Assembly: GCF_017874595.1 (NCBI RefSeq)
Contig: NZ_JAGILA010000001.1
Location: 310,001 to 374,000, forward strand
Origin: Sinorhizobium kostiense
Lineage (GTDB): Bacteria > Pseudomonadota > Alphaproteobacteria > Rhizobiales > Rhizobiaceae
Length of the DNA: 64,000 nt
Direction: 5' to 3'
This document shows, one piece after another, positions 1 to 9,270 of the stretch. The notes under the pieces are model-generated. The model did no database searches. It had not been told where the DNA came from and saw only the letters and a list, made by a program, of their open reading frames with translations. The translations under genes were made by a program, and so were the position numbers. How positions within the stretch are numbered: the first letter of the stretch is position 1; each line of letters opens with the position of its first letter.

Positions 1-68
1 TTCTTGCCCGTACCGCCGAACCATTCCTGCGAACGCAGCTTGCGCGGCCACTCAGCTTTCTTCTTCAT
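1..68 (-). CDS. araF: L-arabinonate dehydratase, N-terminal fragment
   Basis: Only the first 22 codons lie in the window; the gene runs off the left edge. The peptide begins MKKKAEWPRKLRSQEWFGG, which matches the N-terminus of IlvD/Edd-family sugar-acid dehydratases acting on L-arabinonate. A strong purine-rich ribosome site (GGAAGGAAGAG) lies just upstream of the ATG. The gene follows the semialdehyde dehydrogenase by 48 bases on the same strand, as the last known gene of the rhizobial arabinose operon. In that pathway the enzyme converts L-arabinonate to 2-keto-3-deoxy-L-arabinonate. The assignment rests on a short peptide plus context. Confidence 0.75.
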   Translation of the reverse strand, partial: MKKKAEWPRKLRSQEWFGGTGK

Positions 69-116
69 CTCTTCCTTCCTTCAGGCCCCGGCGGGGCGGG
101 CGGCAAACAGGCCGGC

Positions 117-1550
117 TCAAGCCAGCGTGTAGGCCGTCTTCACGGTTGTGTAGAATTCGGCCGCGTACTTGCCCTGTTCACGCGACCCGTAGGAGGATCC
201 TTTGCGGCCGCCGAACGGCACGTGGAAATCGACGCCGGCCGTCGGCAGGTTGACCATCACCATGCCAGCCTCGGCATTGCGCTTGAAATGCGTTGCGTGC
301 TTGAGGCTGGTAGTGGCGATACCGGAAGAAAGGCCGAACGGCGTGTCATTGGCGACGGCAAGCGCCTCCTCATAGTCCTTCACGCGGATGACCGCGGCGA
401 CCGGTCCGAAGATCTCCTCGCGCGCGATCCGCATCTGGTTATGTGCGTCGGTGAAGAGCGCCGGCTGCAGGTAGAACCCAGGCGAGTCGCGCTTGATGAG
501 GTCGCCGCCGAAGGCGAGCTTCGCGCCCTCCTGCTTGCCGATGGCGATATAGTCCGTGTCCTGGTTCAACTGGCTCTGGTCGACGACCGGACCGATATGG
601 GTGCCGGGCTTCAGCGCGTCGTCGACGACGAGGCCATGCATTCGCTCGCCCATCGCGGCGACGAACTTGTCATGGATGCCCTCGGTGACGATGATGCGCG
701 AGGAGGCCGTGCAGCGCTGGCCGGTCGAGAAGAAGGCGGAGTTGACGGCCGCCTCAACGGCAACGGAAAGATCGGCATCGTCGAGTACGACGAACGGGTT
801 CTTACCGCCCATCTCGAGCTGGAACTTGCGGTTATGCTCGACCGAAGCCATAGCGACGCGCTTTCCCGTACCGACAGAGCCGGTGAAGGTGATCGCCTGG
901 ATGTCCGGGCTTTCCAGCATTGCCTGGCCGACCACGGAGCCTTTGCCCATGACGAGGTTCAACACGCCTTTCGGCAGGCCAGCGCGGTGCAGGATGTCGG
1001 CGATTGCCCAGGAGCAGCCCGGAACCAGCTCGGCCGGCTTGAATACGACGGTGTTGCCGTAGGCGAGTGCCGGCGCGATCTTCCAGGCAGGGATGGCGAT
1101 CGGGAAATTCCATGGCGTGATAATGCCGACGACGCCGACCGGCTCGCGGGTGATCTCGACGCCGATATTCGGGCGAACCGAGGGGATGACCTCGCCAGCC
1201 AACCGCAGGCACTCGCCGGCGAAGAATTCGAAGATCTGGCCGGCACGCACGGTCTCGCCGATGCCTTCAGCGAGCGTCTTGCCTTCCTCGCGCGACAAGA
1301 GCCGCCCGAGTTCGTCCTTGCGCGCCATGATCTCGTCGGCGGTCTTCTTGAGGATCGCGTGGCGTTCGAGAATGCCGGAGCGCGACCAGGCCGGAAAGGC
1401 CGCCTTTGCCGCCGCGATTGCCGCCTTCGCGTCGTCCGCGGTGGCGCGGGCATATTCGCCGACGACGTCGTTGGTATTCGAGGGATTGATGTTGGCGATG
1501 CCGTCGCCGCCGACCCATTCGCCGGCAATCAGGTTCTGGTGAAGTGTCAT
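117..1550 (-). CDS. araE: 2-oxoglutarate semialdehyde dehydrogenase (ALDH family)
   Basis: A 477-residue aldehyde dehydrogenase, the usual length for the alpha-ketoglutaric semialdehyde branch. The active-site glutamate lies in LEMGGKNPF and the catalytic cysteine in FFSTGQRCTAS. The chosen ATG (MTLHQNLIAGEW) has an AAGGAGG ribosome site eight bases upstream; a longer in-frame extension of ten residues is not needed. It lies between gguC and araF on the same strand. In the non-phosphorylative L-arabinose pathway of rhizobia it catalyses the last step, oxidising 2-oxoglutarate semialdehyde to 2-oxoglutarate in the cytoplasm. Substrate is inferred from the operon; other semialdehydes are possible. 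Confidence 0.85.
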   Translation of the reverse strand: MTLHQNLIAGEWVGGDGIANINPSNTNDVVGEYARATADDAKAAIAAAKAAFPAWSRSGILERHAILKKTADEIMARKDELGRLLSREEGKTLAEGIGETVRAGQIFEFFAGECLRLAGEVIPSVRPNIGVEITREPVGVVGIITPWNFPIAIPAWKIAPALAYGNTVVFKPAELVPGCSWAIADILHRAGLPKGVLNLVMGKGSVVGQAMLESPDIQAITFTGSVGTGKRVAMASVEHNRKFQLEMGGKNPFVVLDDADLSVAVEAAVNSAFFSTGQRCTASSRIIVTEGIHDKFVAAMGERMHGLVVDDALKPGTHIGPVVDQSQLNQDTDYIAIGKQEGAKLAFGGDLIKRDSPGFYLQPALFTDAHNQMRIAREEIFGPVAAVIRVKDYEEALAVANDTPFGLSSGIATTSLKHATHFKRNAEAGMVMVNLPTAGVDFHVPFGGRKGSSYGSREQGKYAAEFYTTVKTAYTLA

Positions 1551-1619
1551 GAGCTTCAACCTCCTTGTTTTTTGTCCCAAGCGGCCGCCCGTCGCGGCAT
1601 CGCTGCTATGGCAGGTACA

Positions 1620-2615
1620 TCAGAGCTGACGTATGGCGATTTCTTCCTCGGCGCCGACCGCCAAGGGGTTGCGCAAGGCGAGGCCGAAATCCTCGGCCTC
1701 GATCTCGAAGACGTCCCCCGGCTCCGTACGGATGCCGTCGCCGAAGGAGAGCGTCGCGGTTCCGAACATGTGCACATGCACGTCGCCGGGCGTGCGGAAG
1801 AGATCGTATTTGAAGTGGTGATATTCGAGATTGGCGAAGCTGTGGGACATATTCGCCTCGCCGGAAAGGAAAGGCTTCTCCCACAGCACCTTGCCGCCAC
1901 GCAGGATTCGCGAGGTGCCGCGGATATCGTCAGGCGCCGCGCCGATGCGGATCTCGGGACCGAAGCTCGCCTGTCTGAGCTTCGAATGCGCCAGCCAAAG
2001 GTAGTTGACGCGCTCGGTCTTGTGGTCGGAAAACTCATTGGCTACCGCAAAGCCAAGCCGATAGGGCAAGCCCCTATCGGAAATTACGTAGATGCCGGCC
2101 ATTTCCGGCTCTTCGCCGCCGTCCTCGGCAAAAGACGGCGACGTCAGCGGCTTACCGGGTGCGACCGCGGCGGTGCCGTTGCCCTTGTAGAACCATTCCG
2201 GCTGGACGCCCTTTTCGCCGGCTTTCGGCTTGCCGCCTTCAAGCCCCATGCGGAACATCTTCATCGAATCGGTCAGCGCCTCTTCCGCCGCTTCGGTCGT
2301 CTTCTTGTGCATGGCGTCGCGCGTGGCCGCGGAACCGAGGTGCGTAAGCCCGGTTCCGGTCAAGTGGAGATGCGCCGGATCGGGATGGGTGATCGGCGGC
2401 AGCATCCGCCCCTCGGCATAGGCCTGCTCGAGATCGATCGCTTCGCCAAGCCCCTTGGCGTCGATGACGACCTGCAGGCTCTTGTCGGCATTGGCCGCTT
2501 CCATCGCCAAGGCGTAGACGCTGGCCGCGCCGTTGATGGCGCGTGCCGTTTCGCCCGGCTCCCGCACCGCGACAGCAATCGATCCGTCTTGCATTCTGAC
2601 CTGAGAAATCAGCAC
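1620..2615 (-). CDS. gguC: GguC/AraD1-family protein (fumarylacetoacetase fold), keto-deoxy-arabinonate dehydratase
   Basis: A fumarylacetoacetate-hydrolase-fold protein of 331 residues, matching GguC, the third gene downstream of Agrobacterium chvE. In the S. meliloti arabinose operon the equivalent protein is assigned to the conversion of 2-keto-3-deoxy-L-arabinonate to 2-oxoglutarate semialdehyde. I chose the GTG start (MLISQVRMQDG) because GGAAGGACAGGA precedes it; an ATG six codons upstream (position 2633) has no clear ribosome site. A gap of 152 bases with a small GC hairpin (2710-2727) separates it from gguB. It feeds araE directly. Confidence 0.8.
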   Translation of the reverse strand: MLISQVRMQDGSIAVAVREPGETARAINGAASVYALAMEAANADKSLQVVIDAKGLGEAIDLEQAYAEGRMLPPITHPDPAHLHLTGTGLTHLGSAATRDAMHKKTTEAAEEALTDSMKMFRMGLEGGKPKAGEKGVQPEWFYKGNGTAAVAPGKPLTSPSFAEDGGEEPEMAGIYVISDRGLPYRLGFAVANEFSDHKTERVNYLWLAHSKLRQASFGPEIRIGAAPDDIRGTSRILRGGKVLWEKPFLSGEANMSHSFANLEYHHFKYDLFRTPGDVHVHMFGTATLSFGDGIRTEPGDVFEIEAEDFGLALRNPLAVGAEEEIAIRQL

Positions 2616-2767
2616 GTTCCTGTCCTTCCTCATCTTTGGATGGAACCAGCCGCCTTCAACTCAAAGGCAAGCGGCGCCGGTTCCAGGGCGGTTCCAGGCC
2701 GCCCAGCTCGGCAGCCTCACGGCTGCCATTTGATAGCCGGTATGACGGGGCTTACCTGGAGAGCCGG

Positions 2768-3982
2768 TCAGCCCTTGCCCTTGTTCTTGTTGTAGACGTC
2801 GAAGAACACGGCTGCGAGCAGCACGAGGCCCTTGATGAGCTGCTGGTAATCAATACCGATGCCCATGATCGACATGCCGTTGTTCATCACGCCCATGATG
2901 AAGGCGCCGATCACCGCGCCGGTGATCTTGCCAACGCCGCCCGATGCCGACGCGCCGCCGATGAAGCAGGCTGCGATCACGTCGAGCTCGAAGCCGACGC
3001 CGGCCTTCGGGGTCGCCGAGTTCAGGCGCGCCGTGATGATCATGCCGGCAAGCGCGGCAAGCACGCCCATGTTGACGAAGGCATAGAAGGTGAGCCGCTC
3101 GGTATTGATGCCGGAGAGCTTGGCAGCCTTCTCATTGCCGCCCATCGCATAAATCCGGCGACCGACCGTCGAGCGCGTCGTGATGAAGGTGTAGAGGGCG
3201 ATCAGAACGCCCATGACGATGAGGACGTTCGGCAGGCCGCGATAGGTCGCCAGCTGGAAGCCGAGGAACAGTGCGACGACGCCGATGACCGCCATCTGGA
3301 TGGCGAAGAAGATGAAGGGCTCGTTCTCCGTGCCGTGCCGCTCATTGATCCGGCGATTGCGGAGCCCCGCGTAGAGGGCGTAGCCCACCAGCAGCAGTAC
3401 GGCCACGAGCGCGACCATGTTCTTGATCAGGTCAGGCGTCACGTTCAAGAAAGAGAGGAAGTCCGGAACGAAGCCCGTCGAAAGCAGCTGGAACTCCTTC
3501 GGGAAGGGCCCGATCGGGCGTCCGCCGAGGACCACATAGGTCAGCCCGCGGAACACCAGCATGCCTGCCAGCGTGACGATGAACGATGGAATCTTCTGGT
3601 AGGCCACCCAATAGCCCTGCGCGGCCCCCATGATGCCGCCCACGACGAGACAGGCGGGAATGACCACGAAGGCCGGCAGCCCCCATTTGACGAGCATGAT
3701 CGCCGAGATCGCGCCGATGAAGGCGACGATGGAGCCGACCGAAAGATCGATGTGGCCCGCCACGATGATCAGCAGCATGCCCAGCGCCATGATGACGATG
3801 AACGAGTTCTGCAGCACCAGGTTGGTGATGTTGACCGGCTTGAACAGCACGCCGTCGGTCACGAACTGGAAGAACAGCATGATGATCACGAGCGCGACCA
3901 GGAGGCCGTATTCGCGGATGTTGTTCCTGAGGTAGTCCCCGATCGACGGTTTGGTGGTGTGGGTGCTCGTATCGGCGACCAT
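2768..3982 (-). CDS. gguB: Sugar ABC transporter permease GguB
   Basis: A 404-residue, strongly hydrophobic inner-membrane permease of the ribose/xylose (XylH/RbsC) family with about ten predicted helices and the typical cytoplasmic-loop sequence around IYAMGGNEKAAKLSGI. It ends in a short basic tail. The start overlaps the gguA stop by one base (TAATG), which indicates translational coupling. With gguA and the binding protein ChvE it forms an importer for arabinose, galactose, glucose and related sugars, as established for Agrobacterium and S. meliloti. Confidence 0.9.
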   Translation of the reverse strand: MVADTSTHTTKPSIGDYLRNNIREYGLLVALVIIMLFFQFVTDGVLFKPVNITNLVLQNSFIVIMALGMLLIIVAGHIDLSVGSIVAFIGAISAIMLVKWGLPAFVVIPACLVVGGIMGAAQGYWVAYQKIPSFIVTLAGMLVFRGLTYVVLGGRPIGPFPKEFQLLSTGFVPDFLSFLNVTPDLIKNMVALVAVLLLVGYALYAGLRNRRINERHGTENEPFIFFAIQMAVIGVVALFLGFQLATYRGLPNVLIVMGVLIALYTFITTRSTVGRRIYAMGGNEKAAKLSGINTERLTFYAFVNMGVLAALAGMIITARLNSATPKAGVGFELDVIAACFIGGASASGGVGKITGAVIGAFIMGVMNNGMSIMGIGIDYQQLIKGLVLLAAVFFDVYNKNKGKG

Positions 3983-5517
3983 TAGTGTTTCTCCCCTGAA
4001 CGCATGATGGCACGCATGATCGATTCCTGGCTTGCTTCCTCCTTGGAAAGCTCGGCCACGATGCGTCCCTCGTTCATGACATAGATGCGATCGCAGGTTC
4101 CGAGCAGCTCCGGCATTTCCGACGAGATCATCAGGATGCCTTTGCCCTCGGCCGCGAGTTGGTTGATGATGGTGTAGATTTCATACTTCGCGCCGATGTC
4201 GATGCCGCGCGTCGGCTCGTCGAGTATGAGAACTTCGGGATTGGTGAACAGCCATTTGGACAGCACGACCTTTTGCTGGTTGCCGCCCGACAGGTTCACC
4301 GCCTCCTGGTAGATCGAATGCGAACGGATGCGGAGCTTGGAACGATAATCCGATGCGACCTTCGCCTCCTTGCGCTCGTCGATGACCCCGTTCGAGGAAA
4401 CCGCGCTCAGATTGGAGAGCGTGGTATTGTGCATGATGTTGTTGATCAGCACGAGACCGAGCTGCTTGCGGTCTTCCGTCACATAGGCAAGGCCCGCCTT
4501 GATCGCCCGCGGGATCGTGCTCACATCCACGGGCTTGCCGCGCATGGTCACCTCGCCGGTGATCTTATGGCCCCAGGACCTGCCGAAGAGACTCATCGCC
4601 GTTTCGGTTCGCCCGGCGCCCATCAGCCCCGCAATGCCAACGACTTCGCCCGCGCGGACCTTAAAGCTGACGTCGTGCAGGAACTGCCTGTCGCGGTGAT
4701 GCTGATGGAAGACGTTCCAGTTGTTCACCTCGAGCAGCGTGTCGCCGATATTCGGTACGCGCGGGGGATAGCGATCCTCGAGCGCGCGTCCGACCATACC
4801 CTTGATGATCCGGTCCTCGCTGATGTCTTCCTTGTGACAGTCGAGCGTTTCGACTGTGCCGCCGTCGCGCAGGATGGTGATCTGGTCGGCTACCTTTTTG
4901 ATCTCGTTCAGCTTGTGTGAGATGATGATCGACGTCATGCCCTGCTTGCGGAACTCCATGAGGAGCTTCAGGAGCGCGTCCGAGTCGTTCTCGTTGAGCG
5001 ATGCGGTGGGCTCGTCGAGGATCAGGAGCCGCACCTTCTTCGAAAGCGCCTTGGCGATCTCGACCAGTTGCTGCTTCCCGACACCGATATCGGTGATGAG
5101 TGTCGCCGGAGACTCGTTCAGCCCGACCTTCTTCAGCAGTTCCTGCGTCCGCGCGAAGGTCTGCGGCCACTGAATGACCCCGTTGGTGGCGACTTCGTTA
5201 CCCAGAAAAATGTTCTCGGCGATCGATAGCAGCGGCACCAGCGCCAGTTCCTGGTGGATGATGATGATGCCGATCTCTTCGCTGTCGGCGATCGTGCTGA
5301 AGCTTCTGACCTCGCCGTCGTAATAGATCTCGCCCTCATAAGTGCCGGCGGGATAGACGCCGCTCAATACCTTCATCAAGGTCGACTTGCCGGCGCCATT
5401 CTCACCGACGAGCGCATGGATTTCGCCTTCGCGGACCTTGAACGAAACGTTGTCCAGCGCCTTGACGCCGGGGAACGTCTTTGTAATACCCCGCATTTCG
5501 AGAATGATATTATCCAT
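3982..5517 (-). CDS. gguA: Sugar ABC transporter ATP-binding protein GguA
   Basis: A 511-residue duplicated ABC ATPase of the MglA/XylG type. The first nucleotide-binding domain has a canonical Walker A (GENGAGKST) and Walker B with [11 protein letters not shown]; the second has the degenerate Walker A usual for this family (GLMGAGRTE) and a good signature, [10 protein letters not shown] start at [10 protein letters not shown] (5517), with a GGA-rich stretch upstream; ATG codons at 5526 and 5634 would add residues not typical of the family. A strong hairpin (5674-5700) separates it from chvE, likely lowering its expression relative to the binding protein. Confidence 0.9.
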   Translation of the reverse strand: MDNIILEMRGITKTFPGVKALDNVSFKVREGEIHALVGENGAGKSTLMKVLSGVYPAGTYEGEIYYDGEVRSFSTIADSEEIGIIIIHQELALVPLLSIAENIFLGNEVATNGVIQWPQTFARTQELLKKVGLNESPATLITDIGVGKQQLVEIAKALSKKVRLLILDEPTASLNENDSDALLKLLMEFRKQGMTSIIISHKLNEIKKVADQITILRDGGTVETLDCHKEDISEDRIIKGMVGRALEDRYPPRVPNIGDTLLEVNNWNVFHQHHRDRQFLHDVSFKVRAGEVVGIAGLMGAGRTETAMSLFGRSWGHKITGEVTMRGKPVDVSTIPRAIKAGLAYVTEDRKQLGLVLINNIMHNTTLSNLSAVSSNGVIDERKEAKVASDYRSKLRIRSHSIYQEAVNLSGGNQQKVVLSKWLFTNPEVLILDEPTRGIDIGAKYEIYTIINQLAAEGKGILMISSEMPELLGTCDRIYVMNEGRIVAELSKEEASQESIMRAIMRSGEKH

Positions 5518-5673
5518 AACAGCCATTCCAGCGGCAGTCTCGCGAAGAGACTGCAGGCTTCCTCCCGCCGCGGCAATTCCCTGGATCGGTGACGAGGCCG
5601 AAGGAACGCGCGACAGTTCAAAGTTTTGAAGCAACCTTTGTGCATCTGCAAGATGCCGGCCACCTCAGGCAAA

Positions 5674-5700
5674 AGGGGTCCGCGGCCACCGCGGACCCCT
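5674..5700 (-). terminator. Strong hairpin between chvE and gguA (attenuator or partial terminator)
   Basis: Perfect 12-bp arms AGGGGTCCGCGG/CCGCGGACCCCT enclose a 3-base loop. Read on the minus strand, the hairpin is followed by TTTT. It lies nine bases after the chvE stop and about 155 bases before gguA. Such a structure after the binding-protein gene commonly stabilises its mRNA and cuts read-through to the transporter genes; that role is inferred here. Confidence 0.8.
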
Positions 5701-5709
5701 CCGACAGGA

Positions 5710-6777
5710 TCAGTTGTTGATCTGGTCTTCCGTGTAGTAGCCGGAGCCGACCAGCACTTCCTTGGCATTTGTCTTGTCGACCGAGACGGGCTTCAGCAGG
5801 TAGGACGGAACGACCTTGACGCCGTTTTCATAGGTCTTGGTGTCGTTCACTTCCGGCTCCTTGCCGTCCATGATGGCATTGACCATGTTGACGGTGACCT
5901 TGGCGAGCTCGCGGGTGTCCTTGAAGACGGTCGAATACTGTTCGCCGGCGAGGATCGACTTGACCGACGGCAGTTCGGCGTCCTGGCCGGTGACGATCGG
6001 CATCGGCAGGTCGCCGGAGCCGTAGCCAACGCCCTTCAGGGCCGAGATGATGCCAATGGAGAGACCGTCATAGGGCGAAAGAACGCCATCGACCTTGGCA
6101 TCGGTATAGGTGGACGACAGCAGGTTTTCCATGCGGGACTGGGCAACGGAACCGTCCCAGCGCAGCGTGCCGACCTGGTCCATGCCCATCTGACCGGACT
6201 TCACGACGATCTTGCCGCTGTCGATCAGCGGCTGCAGGACCGACATGGCGCCGTCATAGAAGAAGAAGGCGTTGTTGTCGTCCGGCGAACCGCCGAAGAG
6301 TTCGATGTTCTTCGGCTCTTTTGCTTCGTCGAGCTTCAGGCCTTCGACGAGCGAGGTTGCCTGAAGGACGCCGACCTGGAAGTTGTCGAAGGTTGCGTAG
6401 TAATCGACATTGCCCGAATCGCGGATCAGGCGGTCGTAAGCGATGACCTTGACGCCGGAGTCGGCAGCCTTCTGCAGGATGTCGGAGAGCGTGGTGCCGT
6501 CGATGGCGGCAATGACGAGAACTTTCGCGCCCTTCGTCACCATGTTCTCGATCTGAGCCAGCTGGTTCGGAATATCGTCGTCGGCGAACTGCAGATCCGG
6601 CGTGTAGCCTGCTTCCTTGAACAGCTTCTCCATGGTTTCGCCGTCGGAAATCCAGCGGGTCGACGTCTTCGTCGGCATGGAGACGCCGACCATGCCCTTG
6701 TCCTGGGCGAATGCCGGCGCAGCGAATGAGGCGACGGTGATCGCCGCGGCTGCGAGAAGCGAATTAACAAATTTCAT
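5710..6777 (-). CDS. chvE: Multiple-sugar periplasmic binding protein ChvE
   Basis: A 355-residue periplasmic binding protein with a clear Sec signal peptide ([24 protein letters not shown], cleaved before QDKGM). The mature sequence matches ChvE, including the [16 protein letters not shown] start, the IAYDRLI segment and the [14 protein letters not shown] region. In Agrobacterium ChvE binds galactose, glucose, arabinose and other sugars, delivers them to GguAB, and also potentiates VirA signalling. Here no vir genes are visible, so a transport and perhaps chemotaxis role is expected. It is the first gene of the minus-strand operon and divergent from gbpR, whose product probably controls it. 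Confidence 0.93.
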   Translation of the reverse strand: MKFVNSLLAAAAITVASFAAPAFAQDKGMVGVSMPTKTSTRWISDGETMEKLFKEAGYTPDLQFADDDIPNQLAQIENMVTKGAKVLVIAAIDGTTLSDILQKAADSGVKVIAYDRLIRDSGNVDYYATFDNFQVGVLQATSLVEGLKLDEAKEPKNIELFGGSPDDNNAFFFYDGAMSVLQPLIDSGKIVVKSGQMGMDQVGTLRWDGSVAQSRMENLLSSTYTDAKVDGVLSPYDGLSIGIISALKGVGYGSGDLPMPIVTGQDAELPSVKSILAGEQYSTVFKDTRELAKVTVNMVNAIMDGKEPEVNDTKTYENGVKVVPSYLLKPVSVDKTNAKEVLVGSGYYTEDQINN

Positions 6778-6980
6778 CAGATCTCTCCCTGAGTGTTGAG
6801 GCCGGCAGGCCGGAGCCCCCGTCTATGCGCAGCGACCCGCCGGCCCGAGAGCTGATCTCCGGCGGCGTTTCAAGATGAAGGAAGCCCTCCCCTCTTACAT
6901 ACTCCCGCATGCGCTGGCGCACAGGCTGCGAAACTGGAATCAATTGCCATAACTGTCAAATACAATATCGCTTTGCATGC

Positions 6981-6996
6981 ATATCAAAATTGGTAT
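6981..6996. promoter_or_regulatory. Candidate GbpR operator (imperfect dyad)
   Basis: The 272-base gap between chvE and gbpR contains the dyad ATATCAAAATTGGTAT, which reads ATA-N-CAA-NN-TTG-N-TAT and is symmetric at 12 of 16 positions. It is AT-rich against GC-rich surroundings and lies in the shared upstream region where a LysR-type autoregulator would bind. No binding consensus for GbpR is recalled, so this is a position-based call. Confidence 0.4.
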
Positions 6997-7049
6997 ACCA
7001 CTCACAAAGAGTGTGATTTTTGAATCGCTTTATAAACGAGTTCGAAAGA

Positions 7050-8024
7050 ATGATCCCTGACAACGCGATCGCACCTGCGGGCGAACCGCTCGACACCGGC
7101 CTTTTCCGGTCGGGGCTGAAGATCAATCACCTGCGCCTCGTGCTGGCGCTCGACGATCATCGCCGCATCAGCGCCGCCGCCGATTCCCTCGGCATCTCGC
7201 AGCCGGCCGCCTCGCGCATGCTTGCAGAGATCGAAGCGATCGTAAAGGCGCCGATCTGCGCACGCGTCGCCCGCGGCGTCGAGCTCACCAGCTACGGCGA
7301 GGCGCTGGCGCGGCGGGCCCGCACCATCTTCCTCGAACTACGCGAGGCCGCTCGCGAAATCAACGAGTTGAAATCGGGCAGCGGCGGCTCGGTGTCGATC
7401 GGCTCCGTCACCGGTCCGGCACTCAATCTTGCCGTGCCTGCGATCCGCCAGGTTTCCACCGCCTATCCCGGCATCGAGATCAATGTGCAGATCGACAACA
7501 GCAACGTGCTGACGCGCGAGTTGCTCGCCGCTCGCCACGACTTCGTCGTCGGCCGCATTCCCGACGACCTCAATCCACGCCTCTTCAAGCTGGTGGAGGT
7601 CGGCTTCGAGGAGGTCTGCCTGATCGTGCGGGAAGGCCATCCGCTCATGGAAAAGACCTCCGTGAGCGCCGACGACCTGCCCGGTTACGACTGGGTGTTC
7701 CAGCCGCCGGGCACGCTCTTGCGCCGCGCCGTGGAGGACAGCTTCCTCTCCGCCGGCGTCCCGCTGCCGTCGACCGTCATCAACACCTCCTCCATCATCC
7801 TGACGCTGTCGATCGTGCGCAACACCAATGCCATTGCCCCCGTCGCGCTCGACGTCGCCCGGCTGGTCGCCGGCAATGGCACGCAAGCCGGCGAGATCCG
7901 CATTCTGCCGACTGAGTTTCCGATCCGCCTCAAGCCATACGGCCTCATCACCGCCGAAGGCCGCGCCCTGCCCCCGAGCGCGAAGCTGCTCTACGACCTG
8001 ATCCTGAAGCAAAGCCGGATGTGA
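7050..8024 (+). CDS. gbpR: LysR-type regulator GbpR
   Basis: A 324-residue LysR-type regulator: N-terminal winged helix-turn-helix (RISAAADSLGISQPAASRML, about residues 38-57) and a periplasmic-binding-protein-like sensor domain. Position and orientation, divergent from chvE, match gbpR, the galactose-binding-protein regulator of Agrobacterium, which activates chvE in response to arabinose, fucose and galactose. I chose the ATG at MIPDNAIAP rather than a TTG ten codons earlier; neither has a strong ribosome site. A flanking J-domain-like gene follows on the same strand. Confidence 0.85.
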   Translation: MIPDNAIAPAGEPLDTGLFRSGLKINHLRLVLALDDHRRISAAADSLGISQPAASRMLAEIEAIVKAPICARVARGVELTSYGEALARRARTIFLELREAAREINELKSGSGGSVSIGSVTGPALNLAVPAIRQVSTAYPGIEINVQIDNSNVLTRELLAARHDFVVGRIPDDLNPRLFKLVEVGFEEVCLIVREGHPLMEKTSVSADDLPGYDWVFQPPGTLLRRAVEDSFLSAGVPLPSTVINTSSIILTLSIVRNTNAIAPVALDVARLVAGNGTQAGEIRILPTEFPIRLKPYGLITAEGRALPPSAKLLYDLILKQSRM

Positions 8025-8089
8025 TCAGGCCCGCTTAATCTTCGCCCGGCAGGATGGCGCGTGCTAAACCCGCAAATCACGGAGGCTTC

Positions 8090-8539
8090 ATGTTCGGCAT
8101 GTCGGTGTTCCAATCGGTGCTCGAGCGCCTCAAGGCCGAGCGGGACGTCGAAGGAGTCGGCGAGGTATCGGACATCGATGGCCGCGCGTGGCAGACGCCG
8201 ATCGATCGATCCCCCGCTTTTCTCGTGGGGACCCTTTCGCCCGCGCCAGCCGCCTTCGGCGCGGTTGATCGCGCCTATCGGGAGCTGGCGCCCACCGCAA
8301 GGATGGAGCCGCCGGTCATGCCGGCTCATCTGAGCCACACGAGCCTTGCCGAAGTCGCCGAAGAGCTTGCGATCACGGAAGACGAAACCGGCCTCACGCT
8401 CGCCGCCAAGCGCAGGCGCTTTGCTGCGGCGAACCATCCGGACAGGCTGCCGGCCGAGTTTCGCTCAAATGCGACCATCCGGATGAAGCTCGCCAATATG
8501 CTCATCGACGAGGCCACCAGGAGACTTGTTCGGCCGTGA
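8090..8539 (+). CDS. Small J-domain-like protein
   Basis: A 149-residue protein of unknown role. The C-terminal 60 residues resemble a J domain: LTLAAKRRRFAAANHPDRLP holds an HPD triad at the end of a basic helix, followed by a second helix rich in Ala, Met and Leu. The N-terminal half is low in recognisable motifs. The start at MFGMSVFQ has GGAGG six bases upstream; an ATG twelve codons earlier is weaker. It lies 65 bases after gbpR on the same strand and converges with a small membrane-protein gene. A DnaK co-chaperone role is possible but unproven. Confidence 0.6.
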   Translation: MFGMSVFQSVLERLKAERDVEGVGEVSDIDGRAWQTPIDRSPAFLVGTLSPAPAAFGAVDRAYRELAPTARMEPPVMPAHLSHTSLAEVAEELAITEDETGLTLAAKRRRFAAANHPDRLPAEFRSNATIRMKLANMLIDEATRRLVRP

Positions 8540-8591
8540 GGGCGTATACCCACCTGGCCTGCCGGTCAGAGGGGGGGTGAGCTTGTCGCGC

Positions 8592-8822
8592 TCACTTAGG
8601 CTCGTCGGAGGTCACCGTTTCCTTCTCTTCCGGCTCCTTCGGCCGGTAGAAGATCAAAAGCGCGGCGCCGGCATAGGCGGTCACGGCCAGAAAGATCATC
8701 CCCCAGAGCGGCTGCCCGCCGTAGAACTCGACGGCGGTCCAGGCGGCGCAGAGGGCGACGATCAGCAGCCGGATCCATAGCGGCCGATAGAAAGGATGGT
8801 CCGGGTCGATGAATTTGATCAT
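8592..8822 (-). CDS. Small two-helix membrane protein, unknown function
   Basis: A 76-residue protein with two predicted membrane helices (about residues 16-34 and 40-58) separated by a short loop, and a charged, acidic tail ending KEPEEKETVTSDEPK. The start ATG is preceded by AGAGG. The frame is open further upstream, but that extension lacks membrane character and has no ribosome site. It ends facing the J-domain-like gene. I do not recognise a characterised family. Confidence 0.6.
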   Translation of the reverse strand: MIKFIDPDHPFYRPLWIRLLIVALCAAWTAVEFYGGQPLWGMIFLAVTAYAGAALLIFYRPKEPEEKETVTSDEPK

Positions 8823-9028
8823 CTCATGCCTCTGAAGATATGCGCGCCGCTTCGGCGCCGACCACGGCACCAGGCATCTCAGGATGTCGAAACGTGCCGC
8901 AGTCTTTCTTGAACCGCGGCGATATGCAGTAGCGCATATTTCCATAAAGCGGAACCGATCCCGGGCAAATCCTCCCACCGCAACAGGCGAGGCGCGGCAC
9001 GGGGCGTCTTGACGCCAGCAGGCTAAAT

Positions 9029-9042
9029 GGAATAATTGTTCC
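9029..9042 (+). promoter_or_regulatory. IolR-type operator upstream of idhA
   Basis: The sequence GGAATAATTGTTCC matches exactly the GGAA-N6-TTCC recognition motif established for the RpiR-family repressor IolR in S. meliloti, where it precedes idhA and the iol genes. It lies 229 bases before the idhA start codon and suggests a long leader or distal promoter. The rest of the gap from 8823 to 9270 holds AT-rich promoter-like DNA around 9045-9065 and no other feature I can identify. No iolR gene is in the window, so regulation would act in trans. Confidence 0.75.
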
Positions 9043-9270
9043 GCATTCGCAATTTTTAGCCATTTCGTTCCGATTTGCGCGAGGACAGGCGGCAGGGCAG
9101 AATCGGCATGAGGGGCGCAGGAGAGGCAGACGGCGCGAGCACGCGCCACCAAATTTCCCTCCTTGGCTTCTAGATTCCGCGGGGCTCGTCGCCTCCGCGA
9201 CGCCTTCGCGCGGTGAGCGGCAATCACCGCGCCCCACCCGGTCTCGGACCGGAATTCGAGAGAAACGAAG

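Noticed and set aside
2710-2727. Hairpin between gguB and gguC as a terminator
   Set aside because: Stem of seven with no U-run on the minus strand; the downstream genes belong to the same pathway and are probably co-transcribed.
222-2795. Very long open frame on the plus strand opposite araE and gguC
   Set aside because: Its product is rich in Arg, Asp and Gly without family motifs, and it lies antisense to two well-supported genes; high GC creates such frames.
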